In this document: one piece after another, positions 38,201 through 46,797 of the stretch
Layout of the letters: every line of letters begins with the position of its first letter
Numbering within the stretch: position 1 is the first letter of the stretch
DNA from: an uncultured Bacteroidia bacterium
Lineage (GTDB): Bacteria > Bacteroidota > Bacteroidia > NS11-12g > UBA955
NCBI GenBank assembly: GCA_943789135.1
Contig: CALSSY010000016.1
Span: 1 to 64,000 of the forward strand
Length of the DNA stretch: 64,000 nt
Direction of reading: 5' to 3'
The notes under the pieces: generated by a model
Seen by the model: only the letters and a program-made list of their open reading frames with translations
Databases searched by the model: none
What the model was told of the DNA's origin: nothing
Made by a program: the position numbers and the translations under genes

Positions 38201-39007
38201 TTTGGATTGTTCCAAATCAACCAGGGTTATCCTGTGACCTATACCACATTCAGAAACATTGATTTTGCGACCATTACAGGTTTCCGTGGAAACTTTAACA
38301 TTCGCGATATCGGTCCTATGACCATTTCTGCAAGTTACATGTTGCAGTTTGCTGATGGTACAGGTTCAAATATCAGCTCACAACAGGCTCTTATTGCGAG
38401 TAACCAACCCAACTTAAGAACGGTTATTCCTTTGGGAGATTTAGATATTCGTCATAACATGAAGTTATCGGCTACATGGGCTTGGGCCGGTGGTAAAGAC
38501 CCTCGTACGCGCAAGAACTTGTATAATGGTCCCGTTTTATGGGGTAAAGAAATTTTCAAGTTTACCAGTATCAACGTTATTGCCAACACATATAGTGGAG
38601 GTCCTTACACGCCAACCGTTCGTGCCGTTCAAATTGGTGCCGTTGACCGTGCTCAAATTAAAGGACGTCCTTTTGGAGCGCGTTTGCCTTGGCAGTATAA
38701 CTTTGACTTGAACTTCACAAAAGGTGTTCAGATAAATCGTGAAAACGCTAAAAATCCATTGGTATTTAACGTGTTCCTATGGGTAAACAACGTTTTGAAT
38801 ACTTGGAACGTATTGGGAGTGTTCCCATTCACGGGTGAGCCAAACGACGATGGATTCTTGAACTCACCACAAGGTCAGTTATTAGTAAAAACACAGGTCG
38901 ATGCGCAGAGTTACAACGATTTGTACAGACTTTTGTTAAACTCACAAACTGGAAACTGGAACGGTCCTCGTACCATTCGTTTAGGTGTTCGTTTCAATTT
39001 AAATTAA
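35255..39007 (+). CDS. TonB-dependent outer-membrane receptor with carboxypeptidase-regulatory-like domain
   Basis: This 1,250-residue outer-membrane protein has a signal peptide ending MALAQ. A beta-sandwich of the CarboxypepD_reg type spans about residues 26-110 (VQVKMYLNG, TDSDGNAIFQTLSPGVYDVEF), then a plug domain to about 235 (GISVRGTRSDGNGTFIDGVRAIG, GDLTGGAFSYTSK). A long barrel region follows, ending RLGVRFNLN. It is larger than typical siderophore receptors and is not next to a SusD-like lipoprotein, so a SusCD glycan system is unlikely. It is followed 10 bases later by a very large secreted protein and then a PorV-type barrel. The imported or exported substrate is unknown. Confidence 0.85.
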   Translation: MKHKLLRWAFTWVFAFTCQMALAQTNFADFRVKTTDGDGKPLSGVQVKMYLNGIFKTSDTTDSDGNAIFQTLSPGVYDVEFSKEGSSDQKITGLNLSAGLNEPLKIAMTGRMGDVVITTKASNKVIQLEKNEQQVSGKAMINSGRRGVGALTSTNAAIVESRQGISVRGTRSDGNGTFIDGVRAIGSGAIPSLGVEGISVNIGGIPAMYGDLTGGAFSYTSKSATDKFITIFEGITSTLLDPYSYNTVEGFISGPLWVEKKKNSYGKTEKQVKLGFTLNGNIGYYKDPSPTRTGVYVLNEDKLNQIKQDPLVFTPNGFVHRAAFLRESDFTRLAARPNSAQYNGNLIGKLEFNPNKNVSVTAFASYFYGGGRSVTNNILNFENTSRTDNQTFRSYLQFKQNFEVDKKSSIKSAFYTVRAEFQNAFSQNRSVEHVDDIFNYGYVGQFTAHPTEFFAYSHTDAEQNPNREPKIVRDQNGNYVQIRNYWEQIGFTDTLLTYQAGTMNPDRARYTQNIYDFFNNRGANITNPFQILVNQGLLNGYNPVNVYSLWSTPGTTPTSWNKNQTERYSLFALGQMQVKPKTVGGRERTPHDLQAGFYYEQNINRGYGLNANGLWILMNQLMNSHIAELDVNNPILSYDANGVFTDTVRYNRLVNYEQQSHFDRQFRNKLISEGRTDVYGNAINERTFVDINSFKPGDFDVSMFNANELLNNGNNYASYFGYDHLGNKVNGKPSINEFLNNPDKRTIGAFQPIYIAAWLQDQFQFKDLIFRLGVRMERYDANQIVMKDPYSLYPIRTAAEVSEINGLNISHPTNISSDAYVYVNDMQSPTRIIGYREGDRWYNADGSEQRNSEFLANQTTNGRIAPYLVDYNKQEVTDKTFTDYTPIVNLLPRIWFSFPLEPGRKSFYVSYDVLAQRPNAGASFVSIQDVYFLKFRQGSTVANGALNSRMKTDYEVGYKQIFGSRKNMGLELSASYSEIRNDFGLFQINQGYPVTYTTFRNIDFATITGFRGNFNIRDIGPMTISASYMLQFADGTGSNISSQQALIASNQPNLRTVIPLGDLDIRHNMKLSATWAWAGGKDPRTRKNLYNGPVLWGKEIFKFTSINVIANTYSGGPYTPTVRAVQIGAVDRAQIKGRPFGARLPWQYNFDLNFTKGVQINRENAKNPLVFNVFLWVNNVLNTWNVLGVFPFTGEPNDDGFLNSPQGQLLVKTQVDAQSYNDLYRLLLNSQTGNWNGPRTIRLGVRFNLN

Positions 39008-39017
39008 GAAAAAGACA

Positions 39018-42000
39018 ATGAAAAGATTAGGAATATGGGCATTGGGATTGTTGTTTACTGCTACTGCGGTTGCACGTCCTGTAATTAATGTCGAAGGTCG
39101 ATCTGGAAAAGCAAAGATTAACAAAAGAGCAGGTGCTTTTGCAAGCACGTGTGACCCCGCCTCACAATCGGTAGATTTGGATGTAAATAACGTTCGTACC
39201 AAATTGTTGAATGGTGGTGACATGTGGTGGGATTTGAACAATCCTAAATATGAAATCCCGAAAATCAATGACCCTAATGCCGTGCGTAAACATTCTTTGT
39301 TTTCGGGTGCGATTTGGATAGGTGGTAAGGATAACGGTGGTAACTTGAAGTTAGCGGCAATGACTTATCGTCAGTTTGGTTCTGACTTTTGGCCAGGACC
39401 CTTGGATACCACAACAGCTTCAACCGATCCTTTGCGTTGTAAATCTTACGACCGCATGTGGAAGGTTACACGTGATGAATTAGAAAAGTTTGAATCTTCA
39501 AATTATATCGATCAAAGTGCAGGTATACGCGAATGGCCAGGAGGTACAGATCGTTCCGTACGTATTGGAGCAGAGGCAGATTACTTAGCACCATACAAAG
39601 TTGTTGTAGACGATGGAGTGTACAATCCATTTGATGGAGAGCATCCAGTATTGGATGAGCGTCGTCCGGCTGCTGAAAATGGTGTTGATGCGCAACCTGA
39701 TATGTTCATATGGTGGGTTTACAACGATCGTGGTAACATTCACTCTGAATCAAGTGGTCAGCCAATTGGTGTTGAGTGCCAAACAACAGCATTTGCGTTC
39801 TCAACGAATGACGAGGTTAATAACATGACCTTCTATTCTACTAAAATCATCAATAGAGGTTTTACAACATTGAACGAATGTTACATGGGTCAGTGGGTAG
39901 ATGCCGATTTGGGTAACTACGCCGATGACTATGTTGGTTGTGATGTTGCACGTGGTTTAGGTTTCTGTTACAACGGTGACGACGACGACGAAGGGGTATT
40001 GGGTTATGGTTTGAATCCTCCAACTATCGGGGTTGACTATTTTGAGGGTCCGACCGATACGGCTGGAAATCAAATGGGATTGAGCCACTTTATGTACTAC
40101 AACAACACATCGGATCCTATTACGGGTAATCCAGATCGTGCAAATCCAAATAGTTTCTATAATTTCTTAAAAGGAAAATGGAAAGGTGGCCAAAATGTAA
40201 CGCGCGGTGGAAATGGTTTCGGTGGTGCAGTTACTACCAATTACATGTTCCCGGGTTGTACAGATCCTGCTTTTACCGATTGTTGGGATGAGAGAACTGC
40301 TGGTAACCGTCCTGGTGACCGTCGTTTTATTCAGTCGACGGGTCCTTTCTTATTGCGTCCAGGTCAAATTCAAAGAATTACGGTGGGTGTAGTTTGGGCT
40401 CGTACAACGAGCGGTGGTGCAGCAGGTTCATTAGATCTTTTGAAATTGGCTTCAGACAAAGCCCAAAGTTTGTTCAACAACAATTTCAAAATCCTCGATG
40501 GTCCAGATGCTCCAGATGTTGAGATACAAGAATTACATCAGGAATTGGTATTGAAGTTCTTGAATACTACTTCGAATAAAGTTGAAAATTATACCGAAAA
40601 ATATAAGGATGCTAGTAATAACGAGCTTACTTATAAGTTTGAAGGTTACTTGGTTTATCAATTAAAAGATGCAACGGTAAATACCGGTGACCTAGATAAT
40701 ATTGATAAAGCCCGTTTATTATTCCAATGTGATATTGAAAACAAGCGTGGTCAAATCGTAAATAAGGTTTTCGATCCAAAGTTATCTCAGATGGTCCCAG
40801 TGGAGAAAGTAGATGGTGCTGATGATGGGGTACGTCGTACATTTAGTATCAAGAACGATTTGTTTGCAACTACTGCAAATACGACCTTAACAGATTTCAA
40901 AAACTACTACTATATGGTTTTGAGTTATGCAATTTTATCGGATGATACATTGCAACAAGATCCAAACCAATTCTTAGCAGGTCGTCGTAACATCCGTGTT
41001 TACAGAGCAACTCCACACAAAACTGAGCCAGAAAATGGAGGTACTGAGTTACAATCTTCTTATGGAAGTGGTCCTTCATTAGTACGTATTTCTGGTCGTG
41101 GTAACGGTGGATTGCCTTTGGAATTTACAAAAGAAACAGTAGATCAAATTTTACAAACGGGTTATGTTGCCCAGCCAAAATATATAGCGGGTGCAGGTCC
41201 AGTTGCCATTAAAGTAGTTGATCCATTAAAAATTCCAAATAATAAATTCCAATTCTATTTGCGTGAACGTACCAAGTCGAATGTGGTTGAATTGAGAGAT
41301 TCAATGACGTCTAATGCAGATTGGGTATTGGTTCGTTTGGATGCTTTGAACACCGGTGACATTACGGTAAACGATACAATTTTCTCAGATACTACAATCG
41401 GTATCAAAACAGAAACCGTACAAGGTCGCAGAAGTACATTTAATGCAACAAGTGAGAATTTAGCGGATTGGGGATTAAGTATTGAATTGAATCAGGTTAA
41501 AAATCCTGGTGAAAATACAGAAGCAGATCCGAATAACGGTGTAATTGACTGGTCGGTAGATTGGGAAGATAACGGTAAACAATGGTTAACTGCAATCATA
41601 GATAATGACGCACAAAGCACGCCTACCTCTGGAAGTATCTGGTTGAACTGGATTCGTTCAGGAAGTAATGGTAGAGGTGCCACGTTTGATGGTTACACGG
41701 CTGACTTTTTGAATGCTTCAGGAGCTCCTTTGGATCCAAGTCAAGCCTATGAGAAAATTTGGAACGGACGTATAGCGCCTTATGGTTTAGTTGCTCGTGA
41801 GAAATACTCAGCAACCAACGGAAGAAATACCTATGGATTTGCATGGAGTGGTAATTCAGCTTGGTTACAAAATCCGATTCAAGAAGTGAATAGTTTTGAA
41901 TTGGTAATTACTCCGGATAAATCCAAATGGACCCGTTGCCCGGTATTAGAAATGGCGGATGACGAAGTGACAAACGGAACTCAAGGTCGTATGGCAAAAT

Positions 42001-42971
42001 TCAATATGCGTTTGGCTCCATCAAAGGATAAAGACTTTAACGATATTGGTGGAAGCTTTGGATTGAGTTATTTCCCAGGTTATGTAATCAACCTTGAAAC
42101 AGGTGAGCGCATGAATATAGCTTTCGGAGAAGACAGTTATTTGCCGGGTGAAAATGGTCGTGATATGATTTGGAATCCAACTCCAAATATTTACAACGAT
42201 AACGGTAATTACCCTGTAATTGGTGGTAAACACTTCTTATACATCTTTGGAACCGGTAACCACGGTATTGGACGTAACGTTCCGGGTGATCGTTACTACA
42301 CCGATGCCGATGTGAACGAAGGTCGTTTTGATAGATTTAAATTGGGTCTTCAATCTACTACAGCAGGTGGTAATCCTGCAACCCTTCAAAAACGTATTAT
42401 TCTTTCACAGGTTAACTGGGTTATTCCTACTTATTTGGCGGCAGGATATGACATGACAAATGGCATACCTCCAACTGAAGTGAGAATTAAGGTTCGTGTG
42501 GCTAAGTCATACACGAGTTTCTCAACAGGCGATGATAGGAATTCACCAGATTGGAATGGTGATGGTTTGCCAGATGGCGATTACGCTTTGCCGATGTACG
42601 AGTTTGATGGTTCTGAAATAGCACCTAAAATTGGAAGTGATATCGGTCGTAAGAACCTTGATTTGGTAAACATTGTTCCAAATCCTTATAGAGGATACAG
42701 CGAATATGAAAACAGTCCAATCGATGCTCGTGTGAAAATCACAAATTTGCCTCCTACGTGTACCATTAAGGTATTTGATATGGCGGGTAATTTAATTCGA
42801 ACTGTAGATAAATCTGATGAGTTTACCTACTACGAATGGGATTTGAAAAACAACAGCCGCGTGCCTATTGCAAGTGGTTTGTATTTGATTCATGTGAGTG
42901 CACCCGGTTTAGGAGAAAAAATAATCCGTTGGTATGGCATTATGCATGCTGTTGACTTAGACACCTATTAA
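39018..42971 (+). CDS. Giant secreted protein with C-terminal FlgD-like/T9SS-associated domain
   Basis: The 1,317-residue product has a signal peptide (MKRLGIWALGLLFTATAVA). I recognise no enzymatic domain in the first 1,200 residues, which are rich in Asp, Asn, Gly and aromatic residues. The last 110 residues form a beta-sandwich of the FlgD-Ig type: IVPNPYRGYSEYE, then ITNLPPTCTIKVFDMAGNLIRTV, WDLKNNSRVPIASGLYLIHV, and a short tail. Domains like this end many T9SS-exported proteins in the FCB group. It lacks the Lys-rich end of standard type A signals. It lies between a TonB receptor and a PorV-family barrel in one operon, each 10 bases apart, implying that the three work together at the surface. 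Confidence 0.72.
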   Translation: MKRLGIWALGLLFTATAVARPVINVEGRSGKAKINKRAGAFASTCDPASQSVDLDVNNVRTKLLNGGDMWWDLNNPKYEIPKINDPNAVRKHSLFSGAIWIGGKDNGGNLKLAAMTYRQFGSDFWPGPLDTTTASTDPLRCKSYDRMWKVTRDELEKFESSNYIDQSAGIREWPGGTDRSVRIGAEADYLAPYKVVVDDGVYNPFDGEHPVLDERRPAAENGVDAQPDMFIWWVYNDRGNIHSESSGQPIGVECQTTAFAFSTNDEVNNMTFYSTKIINRGFTTLNECYMGQWVDADLGNYADDYVGCDVARGLGFCYNGDDDDEGVLGYGLNPPTIGVDYFEGPTDTAGNQMGLSHFMYYNNTSDPITGNPDRANPNSFYNFLKGKWKGGQNVTRGGNGFGGAVTTNYMFPGCTDPAFTDCWDERTAGNRPGDRRFIQSTGPFLLRPGQIQRITVGVVWARTTSGGAAGSLDLLKLASDKAQSLFNNNFKILDGPDAPDVEIQELHQELVLKFLNTTSNKVENYTEKYKDASNNELTYKFEGYLVYQLKDATVNTGDLDNIDKARLLFQCDIENKRGQIVNKVFDPKLSQMVPVEKVDGADDGVRRTFSIKNDLFATTANTTLTDFKNYYYMVLSYAILSDDTLQQDPNQFLAGRRNIRVYRATPHKTEPENGGTELQSSYGSGPSLVRISGRGNGGLPLEFTKETVDQILQTGYVAQPKYIAGAGPVAIKVVDPLKIPNNKFQFYLRERTKSNVVELRDSMTSNADWVLVRLDALNTGDITVNDTIFSDTTIGIKTETVQGRRSTFNATSENLADWGLSIELNQVKNPGENTEADPNNGVIDWSVDWEDNGKQWLTAIIDNDAQSTPTSGSIWLNWIRSGSNGRGATFDGYTADFLNASGAPLDPSQAYEKIWNGRIAPYGLVAREKYSATNGRNTYGFAWSGNSAWLQNPIQEVNSFELVITPDKSKWTRCPVLEMADDEVTNGTQGRMAKFNMRLAPSKDKDFNDIGGSFGLSYFPGYVINLETGERMNIAFGEDSYLPGENGRDMIWNPTPNIYNDNGNYPVIGGKHFLYIFGTGNHGIGRNVPGDRYYTDADVNEGRFDRFKLGLQSTTAGGNPATLQKRIILSQVNWVIPTYLAAGYDMTNGIPPTEVRIKVRVAKSYTSFSTGDDRNSPDWNGDGLPDGDYALPMYEFDGSEIAPKIGSDIGRKNLDLVNIVPNPYRGYSEYENSPIDARVKITNLPPTCTIKVFDMAGNLIRTVDKSDEFTYYEWDLKNNSRVPIASGLYLIHVSAPGLGEKIIRWYGIMHAVDLDTY

Positions 42972-42981
42972 TACAAAAGCG

Positions 42982-44085
42982 ATGAAATTAAATTTAAAAC
43001 ATATAACATTATCAGCTATTTCGGCTATTAGTGCCTTCTCATTCGCGGGAAACCCAGAACGTCAAGGTCAAGCCGGAGCTGCTCAGTTAACGATAAATGG
43101 TTGGGCTAGAAGTTCAGGTTTGGGTTATGCAGCAGGTGGTCTTATCACCGGAGCAGAGGCCATGTATATGAACGTAGGTGGACTGGATCGAATGAGCAAT
43201 CGCACTGAATTGGTTTTCGCTCGTACCGAGTGGTTAATGGGTTCTGGTATTGGAATCAATAACCTCGGTTTGGCGATTAAATTAGGCGAATACGGTGATG
43301 CCGGTTCATTAGGAGTTCAAGTGATGCAATTTGGTATCGACCCGATTGAAATAACAACAGTTGAAAATCCTTATGGAGGAATCGGAACCTATCGTGTAAA
43401 TATGACAAATATTGGTGTTTCCTACAGTAAGAGCTTCAGTAATAGTATTTCTGCAGGTATAACAGCCCGATTGGTTTCTGAAGGTATTCCGGATGTAAGT
43501 GCATCGGGAATGGCTCTTGACGCAGGTGTACAGTATATTACAACGTTGATTCCAAAAGTTGGTTCTCTAAAGAGAAATGACTTTAAATTTGGAGTGTCTG
43601 TTAGAAATATTGGCCCTGATTTGCAGTTTAATGGAGATGGTTTGAGTTATAAAGCGCTGATTCAAAATGGCGATTACGATAAAACCATGCAGGTGAAAAC
43701 GGATGTTGTAAAGTTGCCTGCTATGTTGAATATTGCGGCTTCTTATGACTTGCGTTTGGATAAGGCGAAAGGTGTTTATGATAATCGTTTAACTTTAGGA
43801 TTTGGCTTTACGAATCACTCTTTCAGTGCCAATCAAACTACCTTGTCTGCAGAGTATGCTTATAAAGACATGATAAGTGTAAGAGCAGGTTATTGCTACC
43901 AGGAAGGTATCTTCAATCAGGATACACGCACAAGTGCGTTTACAGGGCCTTTTGGTGGAATCAGTTACGATTGGAATGTAGATGATGAAAATGTAATTTC
44001 ATTAGATTACAGCTATCGTGCAACAAATCCATTTAGCGGTGTGCATTCATTTGGCATTCGCATTGGATTAGGTTCTGCGGAATAA
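42982..44085 (+). CDS. PorV/PorQ family outer-membrane protein
   Basis: This 367-residue protein has a signal peptide (ending AFSFAG) and then the family opening: AGAAQLTINGWARSSGLG, followed by GAEAMYMNVGGL, which aligns with the GAEALYWNPAGL motif of PorV/UPF0164 proteins. Successive beta strands end in FGIRIGLGSAE. PorV collects T9SS cargo from the translocon in Bacteroidota; this copy sits with a specific giant protein rather than with T9SS core genes, so it may be a dedicated shuttle or anchor. It is the last gene of the operon, before a strong terminator. Confidence 0.82.
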   Translation: MKLNLKHITLSAISAISAFSFAGNPERQGQAGAAQLTINGWARSSGLGYAAGGLITGAEAMYMNVGGLDRMSNRTELVFARTEWLMGSGIGINNLGLAIKLGEYGDAGSLGVQVMQFGIDPIEITTVENPYGGIGTYRVNMTNIGVSYSKSFSNSISAGITARLVSEGIPDVSASGMALDAGVQYITTLIPKVGSLKRNDFKFGVSVRNIGPDLQFNGDGLSYKALIQNGDYDKTMQVKTDVVKLPAMLNIAASYDLRLDKAKGVYDNRLTLGFGFTNHSFSANQTTLSAEYAYKDMISVRAGYCYQEGIFNQDTRTSAFTGPFGGISYDWNVDDENVISLDYSYRATNPFSGVHSFGIRIGLGSAE

Positions 44086-44109
44086 AAAAATTAGTATATT
44101 TGTTAATCG

Positions 44110-44144
44110 GTTGCACCAATCGCGGATTGGTGCAACTTTTTTTT
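44110..44144 (+). terminator. Terminator of the TonB receptor operon
   Basis: A perfect 12-base stem GTTGCACCAATC/GATTGGTGCAAC with a GCG loop (44110-44136) is followed by eight T residues. Confidence 0.93.
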
Positions 44145-44174
44145 GTAGTTTAACCAAATAAATAATAAATCAGT

Positions 44175-44648
44175 ATGAGTGACATACAGTATTTTACCCA
44201 AGATGGGTTAGATGCCTTGAAGGAAGAGTTGAGCCAACTAAAGCACGTTGAGCGTCCAAAGATTATTCAAGCAATTGCCGAGGCAAGAGATAAGGGTGAT
44301 CTGAGTGAGAATGCCGAATACGATGCGGCCAAGGAAGCACAAGGACATCTAGAAGATAAAATTGCCCAATTGGAACACGTGGTTGCCAATGCACGTGTTA
44401 TTGATAGTTCTCAAATAAATACAGATAAAGTTAGCATCCTTTGCAAGGTGAAAGTAAAGAATCACAACGTGGGGAAAGAGGCCGTTTACCAGTTGGTATC
44501 AGAAAAAGAGGCCAATCTGAAAGAGAATAAAATTTCTGTTAAATCCGCAATTGGAATGGGTTTGTTGGGTCACAAAAAAGGTGAAATTTGTGAAATTCAA
44601 GTGCCTGTGGGAATTGTAAAATTAGAAATTTTGGATATCAGCCTATAA
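44175..44648 (+). CDS. greA: Transcription elongation factor GreA
   Basis: GreA rescues backtracked RNA polymerase by stimulating transcript cleavage. The 157-residue protein has the N-terminal coiled coil with the acidic tip (the ARDKGDLSENAEYDAAKEAQ region, whose Asp and Glu coordinate magnesium) and the C-terminal FKBP-like domain with SAIGMGLLGHKKGE. It is followed by the HIT protein 27 bases downstream. Confidence 0.96.
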   Translation: MSDIQYFTQDGLDALKEELSQLKHVERPKIIQAIAEARDKGDLSENAEYDAAKEAQGHLEDKIAQLEHVVANARVIDSSQINTDKVSILCKVKVKNHNVGKEAVYQLVSEKEANLKENKISVKSAIGMGLLGHKKGEICEIQVPVGIVKLEILDISL

Positions 44649-44675
44649 CGCATTTCGAACAAAAACGCCAAAATA

Positions 44676-45068
44676 ATGAGTAGTATATTTTCTAAAATAG
44701 TAAAAGGTGACATACCGTGTTATAAAATCTATGAAGATGAAAATCATTTGGCATTTTTAGACATTCAACCTTTAGTGATGGGACATGTTTTATGCATTCC
44801 TAAGAAGGAGGTAGATTATTTGTACGATTTAACAGAGGATGAATTGGCATCTCTTTGGAAATTTACCATGCCCGTTGCAAAAGCGATAAAACAGGCAGTC
44901 AGTTGTAAGCGAATTGGTACCGCAGTTATAGGTTTGGAAGTGCCGCATTGTCATATTCATCTGTTGCCTTTGCAGCATGTAGGCGATATTAATTTTAGTA
45001 GAGAGAAATTACATCCGTCATCAGAAGAGTTGGCGGATATGGCCACAAAGATTCGATCCTTTATCTAG
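44676..45068 (+). CDS. HIT family nucleotide hydrolase
   Basis: The 130-residue HIT (histidine triad) protein has the active-site motif PHCHIHLLPL with His91, His93 and His95, preceded by the family N-terminus IFSKIVKGDIPCYKIYEDE. Such proteins hydrolyse adenosine phosphoramidates or dinucleoside polyphosphates. It is close in length and sequence order to HinT-type proteins. It lies between greA and the delta' gene, 14 bases before the latter. Confidence 0.92.
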   Translation: MSSIFSKIVKGDIPCYKIYEDENHLAFLDIQPLVMGHVLCIPKKEVDYLYDLTEDELASLWKFTMPVAKAIKQAVSCKRIGTAVIGLEVPHCHIHLLPLQHVGDINFSREKLHPSSEELADMATKIRSFI

Positions 45069-45082
45069 AGGTTTTCATCGGT

Positions 45083-46192
45083 ATGAAATTTAGCGATGTA
45101 ATAGGCCATTCCGAGAAGAAAAAAGCATTTATTCAGAGTGTTTCCAATGGTCGTGTTCCGCATGCCCAATTGTTTATAGGCAATTCAGGTTGGGGGACTT
45201 TACCCTTGGCCTTGGCTTATGCGCAATATGTAAGTTGTTTAGACAGAGGTGCAGAAGACAGTTGTGGACAATGTTCTTCATGCAGAAAATACGAGAGTTT
45301 AACGCATCCAGACTTGCATTTTACCTTTCCTTTTCCTCGTGAGAAAGGAGAGAAATGTTCGGAATTAATTTCTAACTGGAGGAAAGCATTGTTGGAGCAT
45401 CCGTACATGAATTTAACGGATTGGATGCAATTGTTAGATGCTGAAAAAAAGCAAGCCAATATTCCAACAGCTGAAATACGCGATATTCTTAAGAGTTTAT
45501 CTCTGAAACCTTATGAATCGGCTTTTAAAGTAGTCGTAATTTGGTTGCCGGAATTTTTAGGCAAAGAAGGAAATATTTTATTGAAAGCGATCGAAGAACC
45601 TGCTCACAATACTTTATTTCTGTTAGTAACGGAGAATACGGAGAAGATTTTAGGAACAATAATTTCCAGAACCCAACCCGTTCGTATTGCTCCTATTGAT
45701 CAAGATTCGATGCGAGAATACCTCAATAGGGCTCCGGAAATTGAAAAAGAGCGTGCAGATAGATTGGCTCAGGTATCTCAGGGTGATTTGCGAAATGCCA
45801 TGCAATTATTGTCGGATGCCGAGAGTCCCTATTTTGAAATGTTCCGTTATTGGATGGGCGTTTGTGTAACACGCAAGATGTTTTCAATTGTACCTTGGGC
45901 GGAAAAAGTGGGCGCCATGAGTCGTGAAAATTTAAAAGGCTTTTTCCAATATGGATTAGAATTGATGCGCGGAATTTTAGTTTCATCTTATGAAGAATCG
46001 CTAAATACATGGGTCGGAAAGGAAGCTGATTTTATCAGTAAATTTCAAAATCTGCAAATTCCCACGTCTCAATTAGAACAAATTATTGCCGGAATGGAGT
46101 CTGCCATGATGCAGATTGAACGAAACGCAAGAGCGCCTTTGGTGTTGACCGATCTGAGTTATGTAGTGGCGCGAAACCTTAAAAAAATGTAG
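45083..46192 (+). CDS. holB: DNA polymerase III subunit delta' (clamp loader)
   Basis: This 369-residue AAA+-fold protein resembles DnaX/HolB. The zinc-finger cysteines are visible in CGQCSSCRKYESLTHPDL, and a LLKAIEEPAHNTLFLLVTE segment corresponds to the sensor region with RTQPVRIAP after it. The P-loop equivalent reads GNSGWGT without the Lys, as expected for the non-ATPase delta' subunit rather than DnaX (tau/gamma). It opens and loads the beta clamp at replication forks. It is cotranscribed with greA and the HIT gene. Confidence 0.9.
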   Translation: MKFSDVIGHSEKKKAFIQSVSNGRVPHAQLFIGNSGWGTLPLALAYAQYVSCLDRGAEDSCGQCSSCRKYESLTHPDLHFTFPFPREKGEKCSELISNWRKALLEHPYMNLTDWMQLLDAEKKQANIPTAEIRDILKSLSLKPYESAFKVVVIWLPEFLGKEGNILLKAIEEPAHNTLFLLVTENTEKILGTIISRTQPVRIAPIDQDSMREYLNRAPEIEKERADRLAQVSQGDLRNAMQLLSDAESPYFEMFRYWMGVCVTRKMFSIVPWAEKVGAMSRENLKGFFQYGLELMRGILVSSYEESLNTWVGKEADFISKFQNLQIPTSQLEQIIAGMESAMMQIERNARAPLVLTDLSYVVARNLKKM

Positions 46193-46254
46193 GTTTGTAT
46201 ACAACCCTTCCGGTGTTTTAGGCATCTTAAATTAGGGGGAGTTAAATAAATTAG

Positions 46255-46797
46255 ATGGCAAAAGAGACGTCCGACCGCGAAAAACAATTAGTCTTAGATT
46301 ACTTAGCGGGTAAAAAGGGCGCAGATGCTAGAATTTATGCGCTTTATTCGGATGTGCTTTTCGCCATATGTATGCGTTATGCCCCGGATTCAGACAGAGC
46401 GCAGGATATGTTTCAAGACGCTTTTGTTCGCATATTTCTAAAACTTAAGGAATTTCGTTTCGAAGGATCTCTTGAAGGTTGGATGAAGCGAATTTGTGTG
46501 AATCAATGTTTAGATACCTTACGTAAATTATCCTCATTTCGTGAAGATGCTATTGAAGATTATCAAGACTTCGAAGTTGAAATGAAAGAAACAATTAGTG
46601 GAAATTTAGAAATGAAGCAACTATTGACATTATTGCTTCGTCTACCTGTTGGTTATAGAACTGTGTTTAACATGTATGTAATTGAGGGGTATTCACATGC
46701 AGAAATTGCAAGCGCATTGAATATTTCTGAAAACACCAGTAAAACCCAGCTCTTTAAAGCGAGAAAACAACTGCAAGCTTGGCTTAAAAATGAATAA
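46255..46797 (+). CDS. ECF-type RNA polymerase sigma factor
   Basis: This 180-residue ECF sigma factor contains region 2 (DRAQDMFQDAFVRIFLKLKEF with the SLEGWMKRICVNQCLDTLR helix, about residues 42-92) and region 4 (LPVGYRTVFNMYVIEGYSHAEIASALNISENTSKTQLFKARKQL, about 130-174). It overlaps the next gene by 8 bases (ATGAATAA). That gene encodes a single-pass membrane protein with an anti-sigma-like N-terminus, so this sigma is probably held at the membrane until a surface or periplasmic signal releases it. Confidence 0.92.
   Translation: MAKETSDREKQLVLDYLAGKKGADARIYALYSDVLFAICMRYAPDSDRAQDMFQDAFVRIFLKLKEFRFEGSLEGWMKRICVNQCLDTLRKLSSFREDAIEDYQDFEVEMKETISGNLEMKQLLTLLLRLPVGYRTVFNMYVIEGYSHAEIASALNISENTSKTQLFKARKQLQAWLKNE

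Noticed and set aside
35255-39007. SusC/SusD glycan uptake pair
   Set aside because: The receptor is followed by a giant FlgD-domain protein and a PorV barrel rather than a SusD-type lipoprotein, and no glycoside hydrolases are nearby.
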